A stretch of DNA of 40,904 nucleotides from an uncultured Synechococcus sp. (GCA_937911865.1 CALDSK010000107.1:1-40904), one strand, 5' to 3'. Shown: positions 16,298 through 26,104, counted from the stretch's first letter. Made by a program: numbers and translations. The notes: generated by a model from the sequence alone, not told the origin.

Positions 16298-19200
16298 ATG
16301 CAGCTCAAAATTTTACTGGACTTAACGAATGAACGGATGCAGCGGCAGCTGTTAGCCGGGCTAGATAGCTGGGTGCAGCTGGGATTGCTTTCAGATCGTC
16401 AGGTGAGAGAGATTGCGGCTGTGTTGAGTCAGCCGTTGCCTGAGGCCAGTGACCAGGCTGTAAGCGGCCAGGATGACGCCCGGTTGTCTGTGTCGTCTGT
16501 GAGTGGAACTTATGTTGCTGATAGTGATGTTGGTCACATGGAGCCTGCGTTGGTGGGTCAATCTGCTGAGGCTGCTGCTGATAGTTTGACGGCACCGCGG
16601 CCTCAAAAAGTGAGCTGGATTGCTCAGGCGATCGCCTCTTTAGTCGAAGAAATTAGCGTTATCTGGCTGCTATTTCTGGGCGTGTTTCTGGTTGTGGTGT
16701 CTTCTGGGGTGTTGGCTGCGAGTCAGTGGGATTCATTTTCAGCAGTAGGGCAGTATGGCGTTTTGTTTGCCTACACGCTGGCGTTTTGGGCGGCGAGTAT
16801 TTGGGCGCAAAAGCGGGAGAATTTGCAGAGCACCGGGCGGATGCTGGCGCTGACGACGATGCTGCTGATTCCGGTGAACTTTTGGGTGATGGATCGCTTT
16901 GGTGTGCTGGGCAGTCCGCTGGGGGTTGTGATTGCTTTTGTCGCTGCGATCGCACTCACTATTTTCCCGCTTGGACTTTCGGCTGAACTAATGCCCCGCC
17001 GTACCAATCGGCTGAATTTGATAGGACTGAGCTGGCTGCATTGGGGCTGGGGCTGGGCCATTTGGCCAGTGATTGCAACCTATGTTGGCACCGTAAGTAC
17101 GGCTGCTAATTTAACCGCTCAAGACTATAAGCAAGAAAACCTTGAGCAAGAAAGCCTTAAGCAAGAAGATCCTGCGCAAGAAGATCCTGCGCAAAGCCGT
17201 CAACAAAACGCGCTAGCGGCTGAAGATAGCGCAGAAGATGCTACAGAGAGTCTCACTGAGAATAGCGCTCAGGGACTCTCTTTTGATGTGCTGACGGTGG
17301 CTTTGTCAGTACTCATTTTGTTGGTTCGTAGCCTTTGGATTGCTCAGGTTGCGCCTAGTAAGCTGGGGCTGGCGGCAGGTATTTGTGGGTGGCTGCTGGT
17401 GTGGTTGACGCGTTATAAAGACAGTCGCGTTATCTGGGAGCGAGCAGGCTTTGGGCTGCTGCTACTGGGTTGGATTGTGTCGGTAGCCCAGGTACCGCCA
17501 TTACAGGCGATTGCCATTAGTGTGTTGGCCATCAGCCTGCTGTGGTATCGGCTTAGGCAAACCTGGCATCAGCTTTATCTATTGGCCCTCCTTGGGGTTG
17601 GGCTACAAGCCTACGGATTGATTTGGTCTGTGGTGCCGACGACTCTGCGCGATCGCCTTTTAAGCTGGCTATCTGTTTGGTTTGACGTCGGTACGGTTGC
17701 CAAGGTTAATTGGGCAGGTATCGGTCTTTTTCCCTATGTTCTTGGCCTGTTAGCGTTTGCGGTTTATCTGCGCAGACGGCAGCAGCGTTCGCTTAGTCAG
17801 CTGAGCGAACTGTTAGCGCTTGCCTTAGGCTTTGGCCTAGCGCTGATGAGTGCGGGTAATCCTTTTACAACTGCTGTGAATCTTTCGCTGTCTGTACTGA
17901 CGCTGATTGGGGTGCTGTGGAAACGGCAGCTACAGCCCGATAATTTGGTGACGCTGACGCATGGCGTCGGGCTGCTAAGCATTGTTAGCTGGATTCATTA
18001 CTTTGCGCCTGAGCTGAGTACAGCGAACTGGGCCAGCGTATTTTTAGGGGGGGCGATCGCCTGGTATGCCCTTCACCTGACGCTACGCCAGGTTCATCTT
18101 CAGCTCAACGCCTGGTGGGGTGCCTTGGCCTTATCTGCTATTAGCTACGGTCTGTTGATTCAAACTTACGACCAGCATCCTCGCTGGCTGTGGTTAGCTG
18201 TACCGGTGATGCTTACGGTTGTTGCGAATCACCGCCGAGCGCTCTATCCGCAGATTGCTGCTGGAATTACGATGGGTGCGCTGGCTCTGCAGCTGCCGTG
18301 GGTAGAGACCTGGCCGATGGCAATTGTCAGCTCTGCTGTGGCGACGCTCTGTATGGGGCTTAATAGCCAAATTTTGCGCAGTCGCTACACCGCCTTTTTT
18401 ACGGTGGGTACAGGGTTGCTGCTGGTGGGCAGCGCTGCCTGGTACAGCCTGATTGAGCCTTTAAAAAATAGCGCTGGTCGGCTGCTGATTTTTTGGGTGA
18501 TTGCGGTTTGGTCGCTGTGGCTGATTCAGCGGGGCCTGATGCGCCGATCGAATGAAATGGCGCTGATCTATGTCCGAGCTACCAGGATTTGGGCGGCGCT
18601 GCTTATGGTGGCGTATTTGTTTTGGGCGACTTGTTTGGCGGTTGCTATCTCGCTAGATTCGTCGACTATCGTGGTTGAAACGAGTGTCGAAAGCCTCTAT
18701 GGCAGCTACGCATTAGCCGCGACTGTTTTGCTGATGGCCGCACTGGCTGAATTCATTCGCTATCGCCCTATTGAATGGCGCTATTGGAGTTTGGCCTGGG
18801 CGACAGAAGTTGCTGTGGTCATGGGGCTGACTTTGCAGGGCGTTGCTTTGCATACGGTTGGCATTGCGACTTTGGCGCTGGCGCTGGTATTGGAAATTGC
18901 TGCTGATCTCTGGGTACTCAAGCATCCTCCTTACCGTGACAGCTGGCACAATATTCCGCTGGTTCTAGCAGGGCTTGGCTTTTTGCTGGGCCATGTAGAG
19001 TTCCAGGCAGATACTTGCTTTTTCACGCTAGCGACGGGGCTATTACTGGTCGGTATCGGTAGGCGTCAGCGAGAGTTGAAATTTTTTAGCCTTGCAGGTT
19101 TGGCGGCTTTCTCTGTCGGAACTTACGAGCTGCTGATTTATCAGCTATCGCAGGCTAGTGGCGGCAGGCCTGGTGATGGAATTACGCTGTTGGCAGGGCT

Positions 19201-20296
19201 TGCGCTGGTAATAACGGTGCTGTATCGAGGCTCTCGGCGCTGGCTGCCTGGCTATCTAAAAATATCTCCTAAAGCGGTTAGTTTGGCTGGCCATCTTCAC
19301 TGGGTGGGCGGTAGCCTGCTGTGTGTATTTGCCACGCTAGAAGGGGTTAGCCAACCTCGGGGAATTGCAATATGGACCCTTTGCTCTTTACTGCTGGCGG
19401 GCTATGCCCTGAGTGTTGGCAACCGTCGCTGGACGCCGGACCCCTATGTTCTGGATCATTCTGCCTGGACCTGGATAGGTTTGACGGGCGCGTTGCTGTG
19501 TGTTGCCTACGATCGCTATGTGTGGTTTCCCGATAGAAGCGGTCTGTTTACCTGGGGCGGTGCCATTGCTTGTGTCATCGGTGCTGCTTTTTACTACGCG
19601 CCGTGGGAAAGGTGGGGATGGTCCGAACCCTGGCGGCTGATGGGGCTCTGGCTACCGATGTTGACGCTGAGTATTACGATGGGCTCGTGGCGAACGCCGG
19701 GGCTACTATTAGTGGCTACGTTTTATGCCTGGATGGCAAAGCAGTGCGATCGCATTCGTCTGAGCTATCTCAGCATTTTGCTGCTGGATTTATCGCTGCT
19801 GGACTATCTCGATAGGTTTAGCTGGCTAACGAGTACTACGTTTAGCCTTGTGTGTGGTCTTTCTCTTTTGTATGTGGCAGAAGTAGAGCCCTATTTCAAT
19901 AACAGCGCTTTTAATAACAGCGCTAAGCGGCAGCAAAAGCATTGGCTGCGGATACTTGCGAGCGGGCTGGTGGGCCTATCAGCGCTATATCAAACAGAAG
20001 TTTCCCGTCCGCTGCTGTTGTTTGCTGCGATCGCGGTTTTCTTAGGGATTGCCTTTGTCTTCGCTGGACTGATTTTGAAAGTGCGAGCGTTTTTGTATGT
20101 GGGGACAGCGACGTTTATTGCGCAGATTTTGCGGGTGCTGTGGCTATTTATTAGCGCTAACTCGCTGCTGCTATGGGCAGTTGGCATTGTGCTAGGGCTG
20201 GTATTTATCTGGGTGGCAGCAACGTTTGAGTCGAGGCGATCGCAGCTCAGCACGCAGCTATCTTCTTGGACCTCTGCTTTAGAAAGCTGGGACTGA
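16298..20296 (+). CDS. Giant DUF2157-type multi-pass membrane protein
   Basis: A 1,332-residue membrane protein. The N-terminus (MQLKILLDLTNERMQRQLLAGLDSWVQLG) and the first hydrophobic pairs resemble the DUF2157 family of unknown function; the rest is a long series of roughly thirty or more hydrophobic helices with short loops. Such giant versions occur in cyanobacteria. No catalytic or transport motif was recognised. Residues about 275-325 form a hydrophilic Glu/Gln-rich loop carrying a 15-bp-encoded pentad repeat, and a second small repeat (NNSAF/NNSAK) lies near residue 1203. The frame is open to a TTG at 16223, but the ATG at 16298 has an AGAGA site and begins at the family-like sequence. 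It ends 16 bases from the convergent diguanylate cyclase gene. Confidence 0.75.
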   Translation: MQLKILLDLTNERMQRQLLAGLDSWVQLGLLSDRQVREIAAVLSQPLPEASDQAVSGQDDARLSVSSVSGTYVADSDVGHMEPALVGQSAEAAADSLTAPRPQKVSWIAQAIASLVEEISVIWLLFLGVFLVVVSSGVLAASQWDSFSAVGQYGVLFAYTLAFWAASIWAQKRENLQSTGRMLALTTMLLIPVNFWVMDRFGVLGSPLGVVIAFVAAIALTIFPLGLSAELMPRRTNRLNLIGLSWLHWGWGWAIWPVIATYVGTVSTAANLTAQDYKQENLEQESLKQEDPAQEDPAQSRQQNALAAEDSAEDATESLTENSAQGLSFDVLTVALSVLILLVRSLWIAQVAPSKLGLAAGICGWLLVWLTRYKDSRVIWERAGFGLLLLGWIVSVAQVPPLQAIAISVLAISLLWYRLRQTWHQLYLLALLGVGLQAYGLIWSVVPTTLRDRLLSWLSVWFDVGTVAKVNWAGIGLFPYVLGLLAFAVYLRRRQQRSLSQLSELLALALGFGLALMSAGNPFTTAVNLSLSVLTLIGVLWKRQLQPDNLVTLTHGVGLLSIVSWIHYFAPELSTANWASVFLGGAIAWYALHLTLRQVHLQLNAWWGALALSAISYGLLIQTYDQHPRWLWLAVPVMLTVVANHRRALYPQIAAGITMGALALQLPWVETWPMAIVSSAVATLCMGLNSQILRSRYTAFFTVGTGLLLVGSAAWYSLIEPLKNSAGRLLIFWVIAVWSLWLIQRGLMRRSNEMALIYVRATRIWAALLMVAYLFWATCLAVAISLDSSTIVVETSVESLYGSYALAATVLLMAALAEFIRYRPIEWRYWSLAWATEVAVVMGLTLQGVALHTVGIATLALALVLEIAADLWVLKHPPYRDSWHNIPLVLAGLGFLLGHVEFQADTCFFTLATGLLLVGIGRRQRELKFFSLAGLAAFSVGTYELLIYQLSQASGGRPGDGITLLAGLALVITVLYRGSRRWLPGYLKISPKAVSLAGHLHWVGGSLLCVFATLEGVSQPRGIAIWTLCSLLLAGYALSVGNRRWTPDPYVLDHSAWTWIGLTGALLCVAYDRYVWFPDRSGLFTWGGAIACVIGAAFYYAPWERWGWSEPWRLMGLWLPMLTLSITMGSWRTPGLLLVATFYAWMAKQCDRIRLSYLSILLLDLSLLDYLDRFSWLTSTTFSLVCGLSLLYVAEVEPYFNNSAFNNSAKRQQKHWLRILASGLVGLSALYQTEVSRPLLLFAAIAVFLGIAFVFAGLILKVRAFLYVGTATFIAQILRVLWLFISANSLLLWAVGIVLGLVFIWVAATFESRRSQLSTQLSSWTSALESWD
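17132..17191 (+). repeat. 15-bp tandem repeat in the DUF2157 gene
   Basis: Four consecutive 15-bp units of the type CAAGAAGATCCTGCG; the last two are identical. They encode QENLE, QESLK, QEDPA and QEDPA in a hydrophilic loop. Confidence 0.85.
19898..19927 (+). repeat. Second 15-bp tandem duplication in the DUF2157 gene
   Basis: Two 15-bp units starting AATAACAGCGCT (19898-19912 and 19913-19927) encode NNSAF and NNSAK in a short loop near the C-terminus. Confidence 0.85.
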
Positions 20297-20312
20297 GGAT
20301 GGGTGAAGGGCC

Positions 20313-22058
20313 TTATTGCTTCGATAGCTGCGGTTCGATATTCGAATATTGGACATCGGGCGGCAGGTTGTTAAGCTGAATTTGGCAGACGCGATTGCGT
20401 CCGTCTTGTTTGGCCTTGTACAGCGCTTTGTCTACCAGGGTAATCAGGCCATCCTGGCTGCCGCCCCACTCAGGTAGCGCTCCCACACCGCAAGAAATAG
20501 TGACCTGAATGGTTTTTTCCTTGTATTGAATAACTGTCTTTTGAAAAGCCCGTCGCAGCGCTTCTGCCCGGTGATAGGCCTCTGCCATAGTCATTCCAGG
20601 AAGCGCCACAATAAACTCCTCACCGCCGTAGCGACAGGCAATATCACTCGTACGAACGTGGTGGCGAATTACGTTGGCAAATACCTGAAGCGCGCAGTCA
20701 CCTGCCTGATGGCCATAGGTGTCATTGACCCGCTTGAAGTTATCTAGATCAATGAGAATAAGGGCTAGAGGCGTTCCCTTTCGTTTGGCCTTCGCGAACT
20801 CCGAGATCAGTGCTTCTTCAAAATAGCGACGGTTGAACAGTTGGGTGAGTCCATCTCGAATGGCTTGTTCTCTTAGCTGCCCTTGCAGGGACTCAATTTT
20901 CTGTAGCCGCTGTGCTAGCAGGTCGTTGGTACGCTTCAGTTCTAGCTGGGTTCGGCGTTGAATTTCGTTTGTTTGCTGAAGGGCAATTTGAGTTTGCTGC
21001 GCTTCTGTGACGTCTCGAATAATCAGCAGCTTACCGGTAGGCTGACTGTGGCGATTGCACAGCAAGCGCAAACGAAAGTTAATATGCAGCGGTGGTTCCT
21101 GGCAAATGCTGATTAGTACTTCGGTGTTGGCTTCTTTTTTGCAATGAAATAACAAACTGGGCCACCGGCCTAGTACCTGATTTACGGGGGCACCTAGCCA
21201 TTTTGGCTGACTGGCTGCGGCCTGAAAGTTGACCGGCGTTGTTGTTGGCATGCGGTAGGTAAACTGCAGAGCCGCCGGGTTCATGTCAATGACGCGATCG
21301 CTGGTGTCTAGCACAAATACGCTATCTGCCATGCTTTCAATTAAGGTATCGCGGGCAATCGGCAACAGATCGAATAGACGGAAGCGGAAGAGACTGGTGA
21401 AGTAAACGATGCCAGTGAACAAAAAGCTCATCGGCAGCAGACTAATGCCGGGCGGTACTAGCTCTAGTACATAGAGCATGCCGACTAGCAGCGGCGGCGT
21501 GGCACTGATGACGACGGTAATCGCCTGCTGACGATAAATTTTTTCTAGCGTTGTAACCGAGCGAGCGACCAGTAAAGAACCGGTGATGACATAGATATAA
21601 AACCAGGCTGCAATCCAGAGATAGGCCGCACCGTTGTGAAAAACCAGCAGATGAGAGTTAGCGATCGGTACTATCTTTGTCCAGACCTGGTGATGCCAAG
21701 GATTGGTTAACACCAGCAGCATGTTGAAAATAGGCATCGCCCACACAAAACACCGCCGCTTTAGCGTTAGCCACTGGCTGCGGTAGGTAAAGTGCAGCGT
21801 AAAGGTGAAAAATAGTGCTGTTACCGCGCTAGAAAGAATTGCTTCAGCTTTGGCCCAAAAGATAATGCTGGTGGTAGATAGAGCAGCTGTGCCTAGCGCG
21901 CCTGCTGTGGCGTAGGCGGCGATCGCTACCATCAGCCAGGTAAAGGGCCTAGTTGCTGGCGCTTCTGCCCGCCGAATCCAGGCCATAAAGGCGACACAGC
22001 CCGAAATTATCGTGGTCAGGCACAGAATTGCAAAATAAGGATTTTCTCTCAGCAGCAT
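20313..22058 (-). CDS. Membrane-bound diguanylate cyclase (7TM-PAS-GGDEF)
   Basis: A 581-residue enzyme that makes cyclic di-GMP from two GTP. The N-terminal 220 residues hold about seven helices, resembling the 7TM input module found before histidine kinases. A PAS-like domain (about 225-345, beginning DTLIESMADSVFVLDTSDRVIDMN) and a coiled coil follow. The GGDEF domain starts at RDGLTQLFNRRYFEEAL. The active site is GGEEF (478-482), a functional variant. The inhibitory RxxD site (Arg469-Asp472, RTSD) lies five residues upstream, so product inhibition is expected. No EAL domain is present. The upstream region has no strong ribosome site, and the target is unknown. Confidence 0.9.
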   Translation of the reverse strand: MLLRENPYFAILCLTTIISGCVAFMAWIRRAEAPATRPFTWLMVAIAAYATAGALGTAALSTTSIIFWAKAEAILSSAVTALFFTFTLHFTYRSQWLTLKRRCFVWAMPIFNMLLVLTNPWHHQVWTKIVPIANSHLLVFHNGAAYLWIAAWFYIYVITGSLLVARSVTTLEKIYRQQAITVVISATPPLLVGMLYVLELVPPGISLLPMSFLFTGIVYFTSLFRFRLFDLLPIARDTLIESMADSVFVLDTSDRVIDMNPAALQFTYRMPTTTPVNFQAAASQPKWLGAPVNQVLGRWPSLLFHCKKEANTEVLISICQEPPLHINFRLRLLCNRHSQPTGKLLIIRDVTEAQQTQIALQQTNEIQRRTQLELKRTNDLLAQRLQKIESLQGQLREQAIRDGLTQLFNRRYFEEALISEFAKAKRKGTPLALILIDLDNFKRVNDTYGHQAGDCALQVFANVIRHHVRTSDIACRYGGEEFIVALPGMTMAEAYHRAEALRRAFQKTVIQYKEKTIQVTISCGVGALPEWGGSQDGLITLVDKALYKAKQDGRNRVCQIQLNNLPPDVQYSNIEPQLSKQ

Positions 22059-22243
22059 ATTTAATCACATTGTTCGAGGACTCCATCCAGTTGGCTGACA
22101 CAGCATTAGTTCGCCATATCAGCCTTCTTTGCAGCATTCCCACTTTTTTTGATATGGTCGTCAGAACGAACGTGAACCCGCAAAAGTACGGGTACTCAAC
22201 TGTTTGAGCGATCTTGTGCTCTCGTGATTTGTGCCGAAGATAG

Positions 22244-22263
22244 GCCAAAAACAAAATTTTGGC
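22244..22263 (-). terminator. Weak hairpin downstream of the ABC operon
   Basis: GCCAAAA (22244-22250) and TTTTGGC (22257-22263) are exact reverse complements with a 6-base loop. It lies about 50 bases past the last gene of the leftward amino-acid ABC operon. A second imperfect stem (CGTAGCATC/GATGC-T-TACG, with one bulge) lies between it and that gene. Neither has a clean T-run. Confidence 0.35.
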
Positions 22264-22310
22264 TTTAAGGGTTTACGTAGCATCATCAAGAGATGGATGC
22301 TTACGCCCTG

Positions 22311-23099
22311 CTAGTGCAGTATCTGGGACAGAAAAGTCTTTAGCCGCTCTTCCTTGGGATTGTTAAAGAATTGATCAGGCGTCGTATCGGCAATTAAGTT
22401 GCCCTCTGTTAGGAAGATAATGCGATCGGCAACTTCACGAGCAAAGCCAACTTCGTGGGTAACGCATACCATCGTCATTCCAGATTCTGCGAGCGATCGC
22501 ATGACATCTAGCACCTCGCGCACCATCTCTGGATCGAGGGCAGAAGTCGGCTCGTCAAACAGCATGACTTTGGGTTTCATCGCTAGGGCTCTTGCGATGG
22601 CCACTCGCTGCTGCTGTCCGCCAGAAAGCTGGCCTGGATATTTTTTAGCCTGGTGAGCAATTCCGACCTTCTCTAGCAATTCCATTGCCGCTTGTTCCGC
22701 ATCAGCTTTGGACAGGCCACGCAGTTTTATCGGGCCGATAGTAATGTTTTTGAGGACGGTGAGATGGGGAAATAGGTTGAACTGTTGAAAGACCATACCG
22801 ACTTCACGGCGAACTAGCTCAATTCCTTTCTTGCCATTAGAAATAGGGGTGCCATCGATCTCAATGCTGCCTTTCTGATAGGGTTCTAGGCCGTTGAATG
22901 TACGAATAAAGGTGGATTTACCAGAACCAGACGGCCCCATCAGGACGACCACTTCTCCTTTGTTAACCGTTAAGCTCACGCCCTTTAGAACATGGAATCC
23001 ATTGCCGTACGTTTTTTCGACGTTTTTGGCAACGATAATCGGCGGCTTTTCTAAGGTTGCTGTGCTTTTGCCATTCAGTTCGGTTTGTAGGCTTGTCAT
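22311..23099 (-). CDS. Polar amino-acid ABC transporter ATPase (GlnQ-type)
   Basis: A 262-residue ATP-binding subunit driving amino-acid uptake. Motifs seen: Walker A GPSGSGKS (55-62), Q loop [19 protein letters not shown], signature LSGGQQQR, Walker [18 protein letters not shown], and the switch histidine in [17 protein letters not shown]. These match the GlnQ/HisP class of polar amino-acid importers. It is the last gene of a four-gene operon. Upstream, 157 bases without an obvious terminator separate it from the receptor gene and contain three copies of CTGGGAGTAGAA. Confidence 0.92.
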   Translation of the reverse strand: MTSLQTELNGKSTATLEKPPIIVAKNVEKTYGNGFHVLKGVSLTVNKGEVVVLMGPSGSGKSTFIRTFNGLEPYQKGSIEIDGTPISNGKKGIELVRREVGMVFQQFNLFPHLTVLKNITIGPIKLRGLSKADAEQAAMELLEKVGIAHQAKKYPGQLSGGQQQRVAIARALAMKPKVMLFDEPTSALDPEMVREVLDVMRSLAESGMTMVCVTHEVGFAREVADRIIFLTEGNLIADTTPDQFFNNPKEERLKTFLSQILH

Positions 23100-23124
23100 T
23101 CCGGGGCTCCTGTGAGATGGATGG

Positions 23125-23168
23125 CTGGGAGTAGAAAACTGGGAGTAGAAGACTGGCTGGGAGTAGAA
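23125..23168. repeat. Three copies of CTGGGAGTAGAA upstream of the ATPase gene
   Basis: Exact copies begin at 23125, 23139 and 23157 (spacings 14 and 18). They lie between the ATPase and receptor genes of the ABC operon, 26 to 69 bases from the ATPase start. Confidence 0.75.
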
Positions 23169-23258
23169 GACAGGGTGATGTCAATTCGTTTGTTGAACCG
23201 ATATACCTTTCGAACTTATCTGACTTATCTGTTGTTCGGATGGGTATATCGTTTAGGC

Positions 23259-24158
23259 TCAGGTTGTCTTGGCGATCGCATCAGGTAGCGGCTCACCAAA
23301 CCACTCTTGTGACATTTCGTTGAGTCGCCCAGAGCGCTTGGTAAGCGCGATAATTTCATTGATTTTGTCCGCAAATTCGGTATCGCCTTCTCTAACGCCA
23401 ACGTAGCAGGGAGAATCTTTCAGGATAAACTTGCTAGCGATCTCGCTGTCAGGATTATCGCGAATGAGTTTGGCAGCGACGACATTTCCGGTGGCGATCG
23501 CATCCACCTGACCAGAGACTAGCGCTGATGCAGTCAGGCTATTGTTGGCATACCGTTTAATATCAACATTGCTTGTGCCTTCTGTCAGACTAGAGATTTC
23601 CAAATCCTCTAACGATCCTTGTGCCACTCCAATAGAGCGGTTCGCGAGATCTTCAATTGTTGTAATGTCTGCGCTGGGACCACCGTAGATTGCCGAAAAG
23701 AACGGGGCGTAGGGCTCAGAGAAATCAATGATCAAATCCCGCTCATCATTTTTTCCCAGGCTAGAGATAATCATATCCACCCGATCGGTTTGGAGAAATG
23801 GAATCCGATAGCCACCGACGACAGGGATAATCTCTAGCTCAGCGTCTAATCCCTTGGCAATTTCTTCGGCCATATCAATGTCATAGCCGATTGGCTCCAT
23901 AGAGGTATTCACAAATCCAAAGGGTGGAAAATCCGAAGGCACTGCCACTTTGACCTGACCAGATTCTCGAATTTTTTCTAAGGTAGCTTCGACCGGAAGC
24001 CGAGCAATATTGTCAGGCGTAATCTGCGCTTGTGAACCTACTGAAGCGGATTCACCGCCGCAAGCGGCGATGCCAACGGTCAGAAAAAAGCTCAGGAGAC
24101 AGATGGCAACAAACCTCTGCCACTTTGAAAACATTGCGCTCAGCAGGTCTAATACCAT
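23259..24158 (-). CDS. Amino-acid ABC transporter substrate-binding lipoprotein
   Basis: A 299-residue periplasmic receptor (SBP_bac_3 family) for the amino-acid importer. A lipoprotein signal is visible: basic start (FSKWQRF), hydrophobic run, and lipobox ending VGIAACGG. The mature protein shows the two-lobed receptor text: VKVAVPSDFPPFGFVN, PIGYDIDMAEEIAKGL, VDMIISSLGKNDERDLIIDFSEPY, and SIGVAQGSLEDLEI. The ATG at 24158 has a CGGAGA ribosome site about 9 bases upstream; a second ATG eight codons in would also leave a signal peptide. The ligand cannot be read from the sequence beyond a polar amino acid. Confidence 0.9.
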   Translation of the reverse strand: MVLDLLSAMFSKWQRFVAICLLSFFLTVGIAACGGESASVGSQAQITPDNIARLPVEATLEKIRESGQVKVAVPSDFPPFGFVNTSMEPIGYDIDMAEEIAKGLDAELEIIPVVGGYRIPFLQTDRVDMIISSLGKNDERDLIIDFSEPYAPFFSAIYGGPSADITTIEDLANRSIGVAQGSLEDLEISSLTEGTSNVDIKRYANNSLTASALVSGQVDAIATGNVVAAKLIRDNPDSEIASKFILKDSPCYVGVREGDTEFADKINEIIALTKRSGRLNEMSQEWFGEPLPDAIAKTT

Positions 24159-24231
24159 CTGTTCTATCTCCGGGTTTCTCTAATCTGCTCTAGATTTCTT
24201 GCATTTTTGACCGGTTGAAGTGTCTAGGCGT

Positions 24232-24882
24232 TTACTTGTAGGCCAGCTTTTTCTCTAGCTGCTGACTCCAGGTTGAAAGAGGATAGCAAAGGGCAAAGTA
24301 AATTAACCCAGCCAGGCCGAAAATAAGCAGCGACTGCAAGGTGACATTGTTGATTAAAGAGGCTGCCCGAGAGAGCTCGGTGAAGCCAATAATGGAGGCG
24401 AGCGAGGTGCCTTTGATGACCTGCACTAAGAATCCGACAGTAGGTGCGATCGCCAACCGCACCGCCTGCGGCAAAATGATTAGCCTCAACTGATCGAAAT
24501 AGCCAAAGCCAATCGCAGAGGCTGCTTGCCACTGACCTCTAGGGACCGCCTGAATAGAGCCACGCCAAATGTCACCCAGGAAGGCGCTGGTATAAGCGGT
24601 GAGCGCTATGGCCGCAGCGACCAAAGGCGAAAGATTGATGCCAGTGACAACCGAGAAGCCGAAGAATGCTAAAAATAGCTGTAGCAATAAAGGTGTTCCT
24701 TGAAAAAACTCGATGTATAGCCAGCTAATTCGACTTAGCAGCTTGTTGGAAGAGATCCGCATCAGTGCAATCAAAGCGCCGACTAGGCCACCTCCTACAA
24801 AGGCGATTAGAGATAAAATAATCGTCCACTTGGTGGCTATTATGAGATTGATAAAAGTGCGAGATAGCGTAAACTCATCCAT
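24232..24882 (-). CDS. Amino-acid ABC transporter permease (second)
   Basis: A 216-residue inner-membrane permease of the HisM/GlnP family with about five helices. The family's EAA-type coupling loop reads IQAVPRGQWQAASAIGFGYFDQLRLIILPQAVR. TPLLLQLFLAFFG before it and KGTSLASIIGFTEL after it are also typical. The start is supported by an AAGG site about 10 bases upstream. It follows the other permease by 118 bases and precedes the receptor by 73. The two permeases differ clearly, so they probably form a heterodimer. Confidence 0.9.
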   Translation of the reverse strand: MDEFTLSRTFINLIIATKWTIILSLIAFVGGGLVGALIALMRISSNKLLSRISWLYIEFFQGTPLLLQLFLAFFGFSVVTGINLSPLVAAAIALTAYTSAFLGDIWRGSIQAVPRGQWQAASAIGFGYFDQLRLIILPQAVRLAIAPTVGFLVQVIKGTSLASIIGFTELSRAASLINNVTLQSLLIFGLAGLIYFALCYPLSTWSQQLEKKLAYK

Positions 24883-24971
24883 GGCTACCTTCCTGAATAG
24901 TTAGCTTTTAGAGGGGGTGGTCAGAGAGCTGACTTTTAGAAGAACGTTAGATTTTTAGCTAGTTCTGCCTT

Positions 24972-25012
24972 CTGCCTGTGTTGACTACTGCCTGTGTTGA
25001 CTACTGCCTGTA
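24972..25012. repeat. 16-bp tandem repeat at the permease 3' end
   Basis: CTGCCTGTGTTGACTA occurs exactly at 24972-24987 and 24988-25003, with a partial third copy at 25004-25012. The array straddles the stop codon of the first permease gene. Confidence 0.85.
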
Positions 25013-25675
25013 CTTGGCGAACTCAAAAAAGCGAGCTTCTACAACATAGGCCAGTGCTTTGACAATCCAAACAATTGCGAGATAGAGAATCGCTAAAGTA
25101 AAGTAAATTTCAAAGCTGCGAAATGTTCTAGCGTCTAGATAGTTTCCAGCGTAAGTGAGATCTTCGGCCGCAATTTGAGAAACCACACTGGTAAACAAAA
25201 CTGCCAGAATGACTTGTCCTACTAGCGAGGAGTAAATATTGGCTAGAGCTGGCGGAATCACGATATGACGAAACACATCTAGCTTATTGAAGCCGATAGC
25301 TAGACCTGCTTCGACTTGCCCTTTTGGAATACTCTCCACGCCTGCTCTGACGATCTCGGTCGAATAAGCACCAAAGTTAATTGCCAAAGAAACAATCGCC
25401 GCTTGTTCTGCCGAGAGCTTCAGCCCTACAGCTGGTAAGCCAAAGAAGATAAAAAAGAGCTGAATCAGATAAGGCGTATTGCGAATAACCTCTACATAGG
25501 CCAGGGCAATGCCGTTGAGCAAGCGGTTTCCAGACGTCCTAAATAGAGAGCCGACAATACCGATGACTAAACCAAACGCCACAGCCATTAGCGATAGTCT
25601 TAGCGTTAGCCACGCACCTGCTAACAAGACGCCGAAATTATCCCAGATAACCGAGAAATCAAATGAATAGTGCAT
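25001..25675 (-). CDS. Amino-acid ABC transporter permease (first)
   Basis: A 224-residue HisQ/GlnP-type permease, the first gene of the leftward amino-acid importer operon. It shows RNTPYLIQLFFIFFGLP, the coupling loop VESIPKGQVEAGLAIGFNKLDVFRHIVIPPAL, and about five helices. I start at the ATG at 25673-25675, which has GGAG six bases upstream; the frame is open to a TTG at 25723, but nothing supports it. The stop lies in a 16-bp repeat array. Confidence 0.9.
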   Translation of the reverse strand: MHYSFDFSVIWDNFGVLLAGAWLTLRLSLMAVAFGLVIGIVGSLFRTSGNRLLNGIALAYVEVIRNTPYLIQLFFIFFGLPAVGLKLSAEQAAIVSLAINFGAYSTEIVRAGVESIPKGQVEAGLAIGFNKLDVFRHIVIPPALANIYSSLVGQVILAVLFTSVVSQIAAEDLTYAGNYLDARTFRSFEIYFTLAILYLAIVWIVKALAYVVEARFFEFAKYRQ

Positions 25676-26104
25676 AGGCTTCTCCGATTCTGCTGACGCA
25701 TCAAACAGGTGGTCTGTATACAACGTAGAAGAGGGATTGACTCAAGTTTGTGCTAGTTTATACAGCCGAGATGATTTCGATAAGAATCTTTAGGAGACTG
25801 CAAAAAACGTGGGAAAGCCCGGAAACTCCTTCGATATCTACTCGCCTTCGATATCTATCCGAGTGCGCGCTTGAGGTGTTGTTAGCGTTCGACGAGGATG
25901 GCAATGTTATACGGCCAAAAATTAAATTTCCAAGTTGCAAATTCAAAGACATTCACATCTCTAGATACATTCAAGGGACAGTAAATCAGTCGAGATACAG
26001 CCTAAGAAGGCCGGCTTCAATGCTTTTTGTCGTTTGACAAGCTTTATGCCGGCGCTGACTTGAACGGTTTATATTGAGCGTGTTTAGTATAAACGGTTAC
26101 ATTG
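25676..26104. other. Divergent region between the ABC operon and the ThDP-enzyme cluster
   Basis: No supported gene; a 95-codon frame at 25750-26037 has no recognisable feature. Promoters for both divergent operons should lie here. Seen: a 16-bp-spaced duplication of CCTTCGATATCTA (from about 25830), a pair of GCCGGC sites, and an inverted repeat GTTTATA (26067-26073) / TATAAAC (26088-26094) very close to the ThDP-enzyme start. TATAAA there could be a -10 element giving a very short leader. Confidence 0.4.

Noticed and set aside
25750..26037. 95-codon frame between the ABC operon and the ThDP gene
   Set aside because: No recognisable domain or ribosome site, and it occupies the divergent promoter region.
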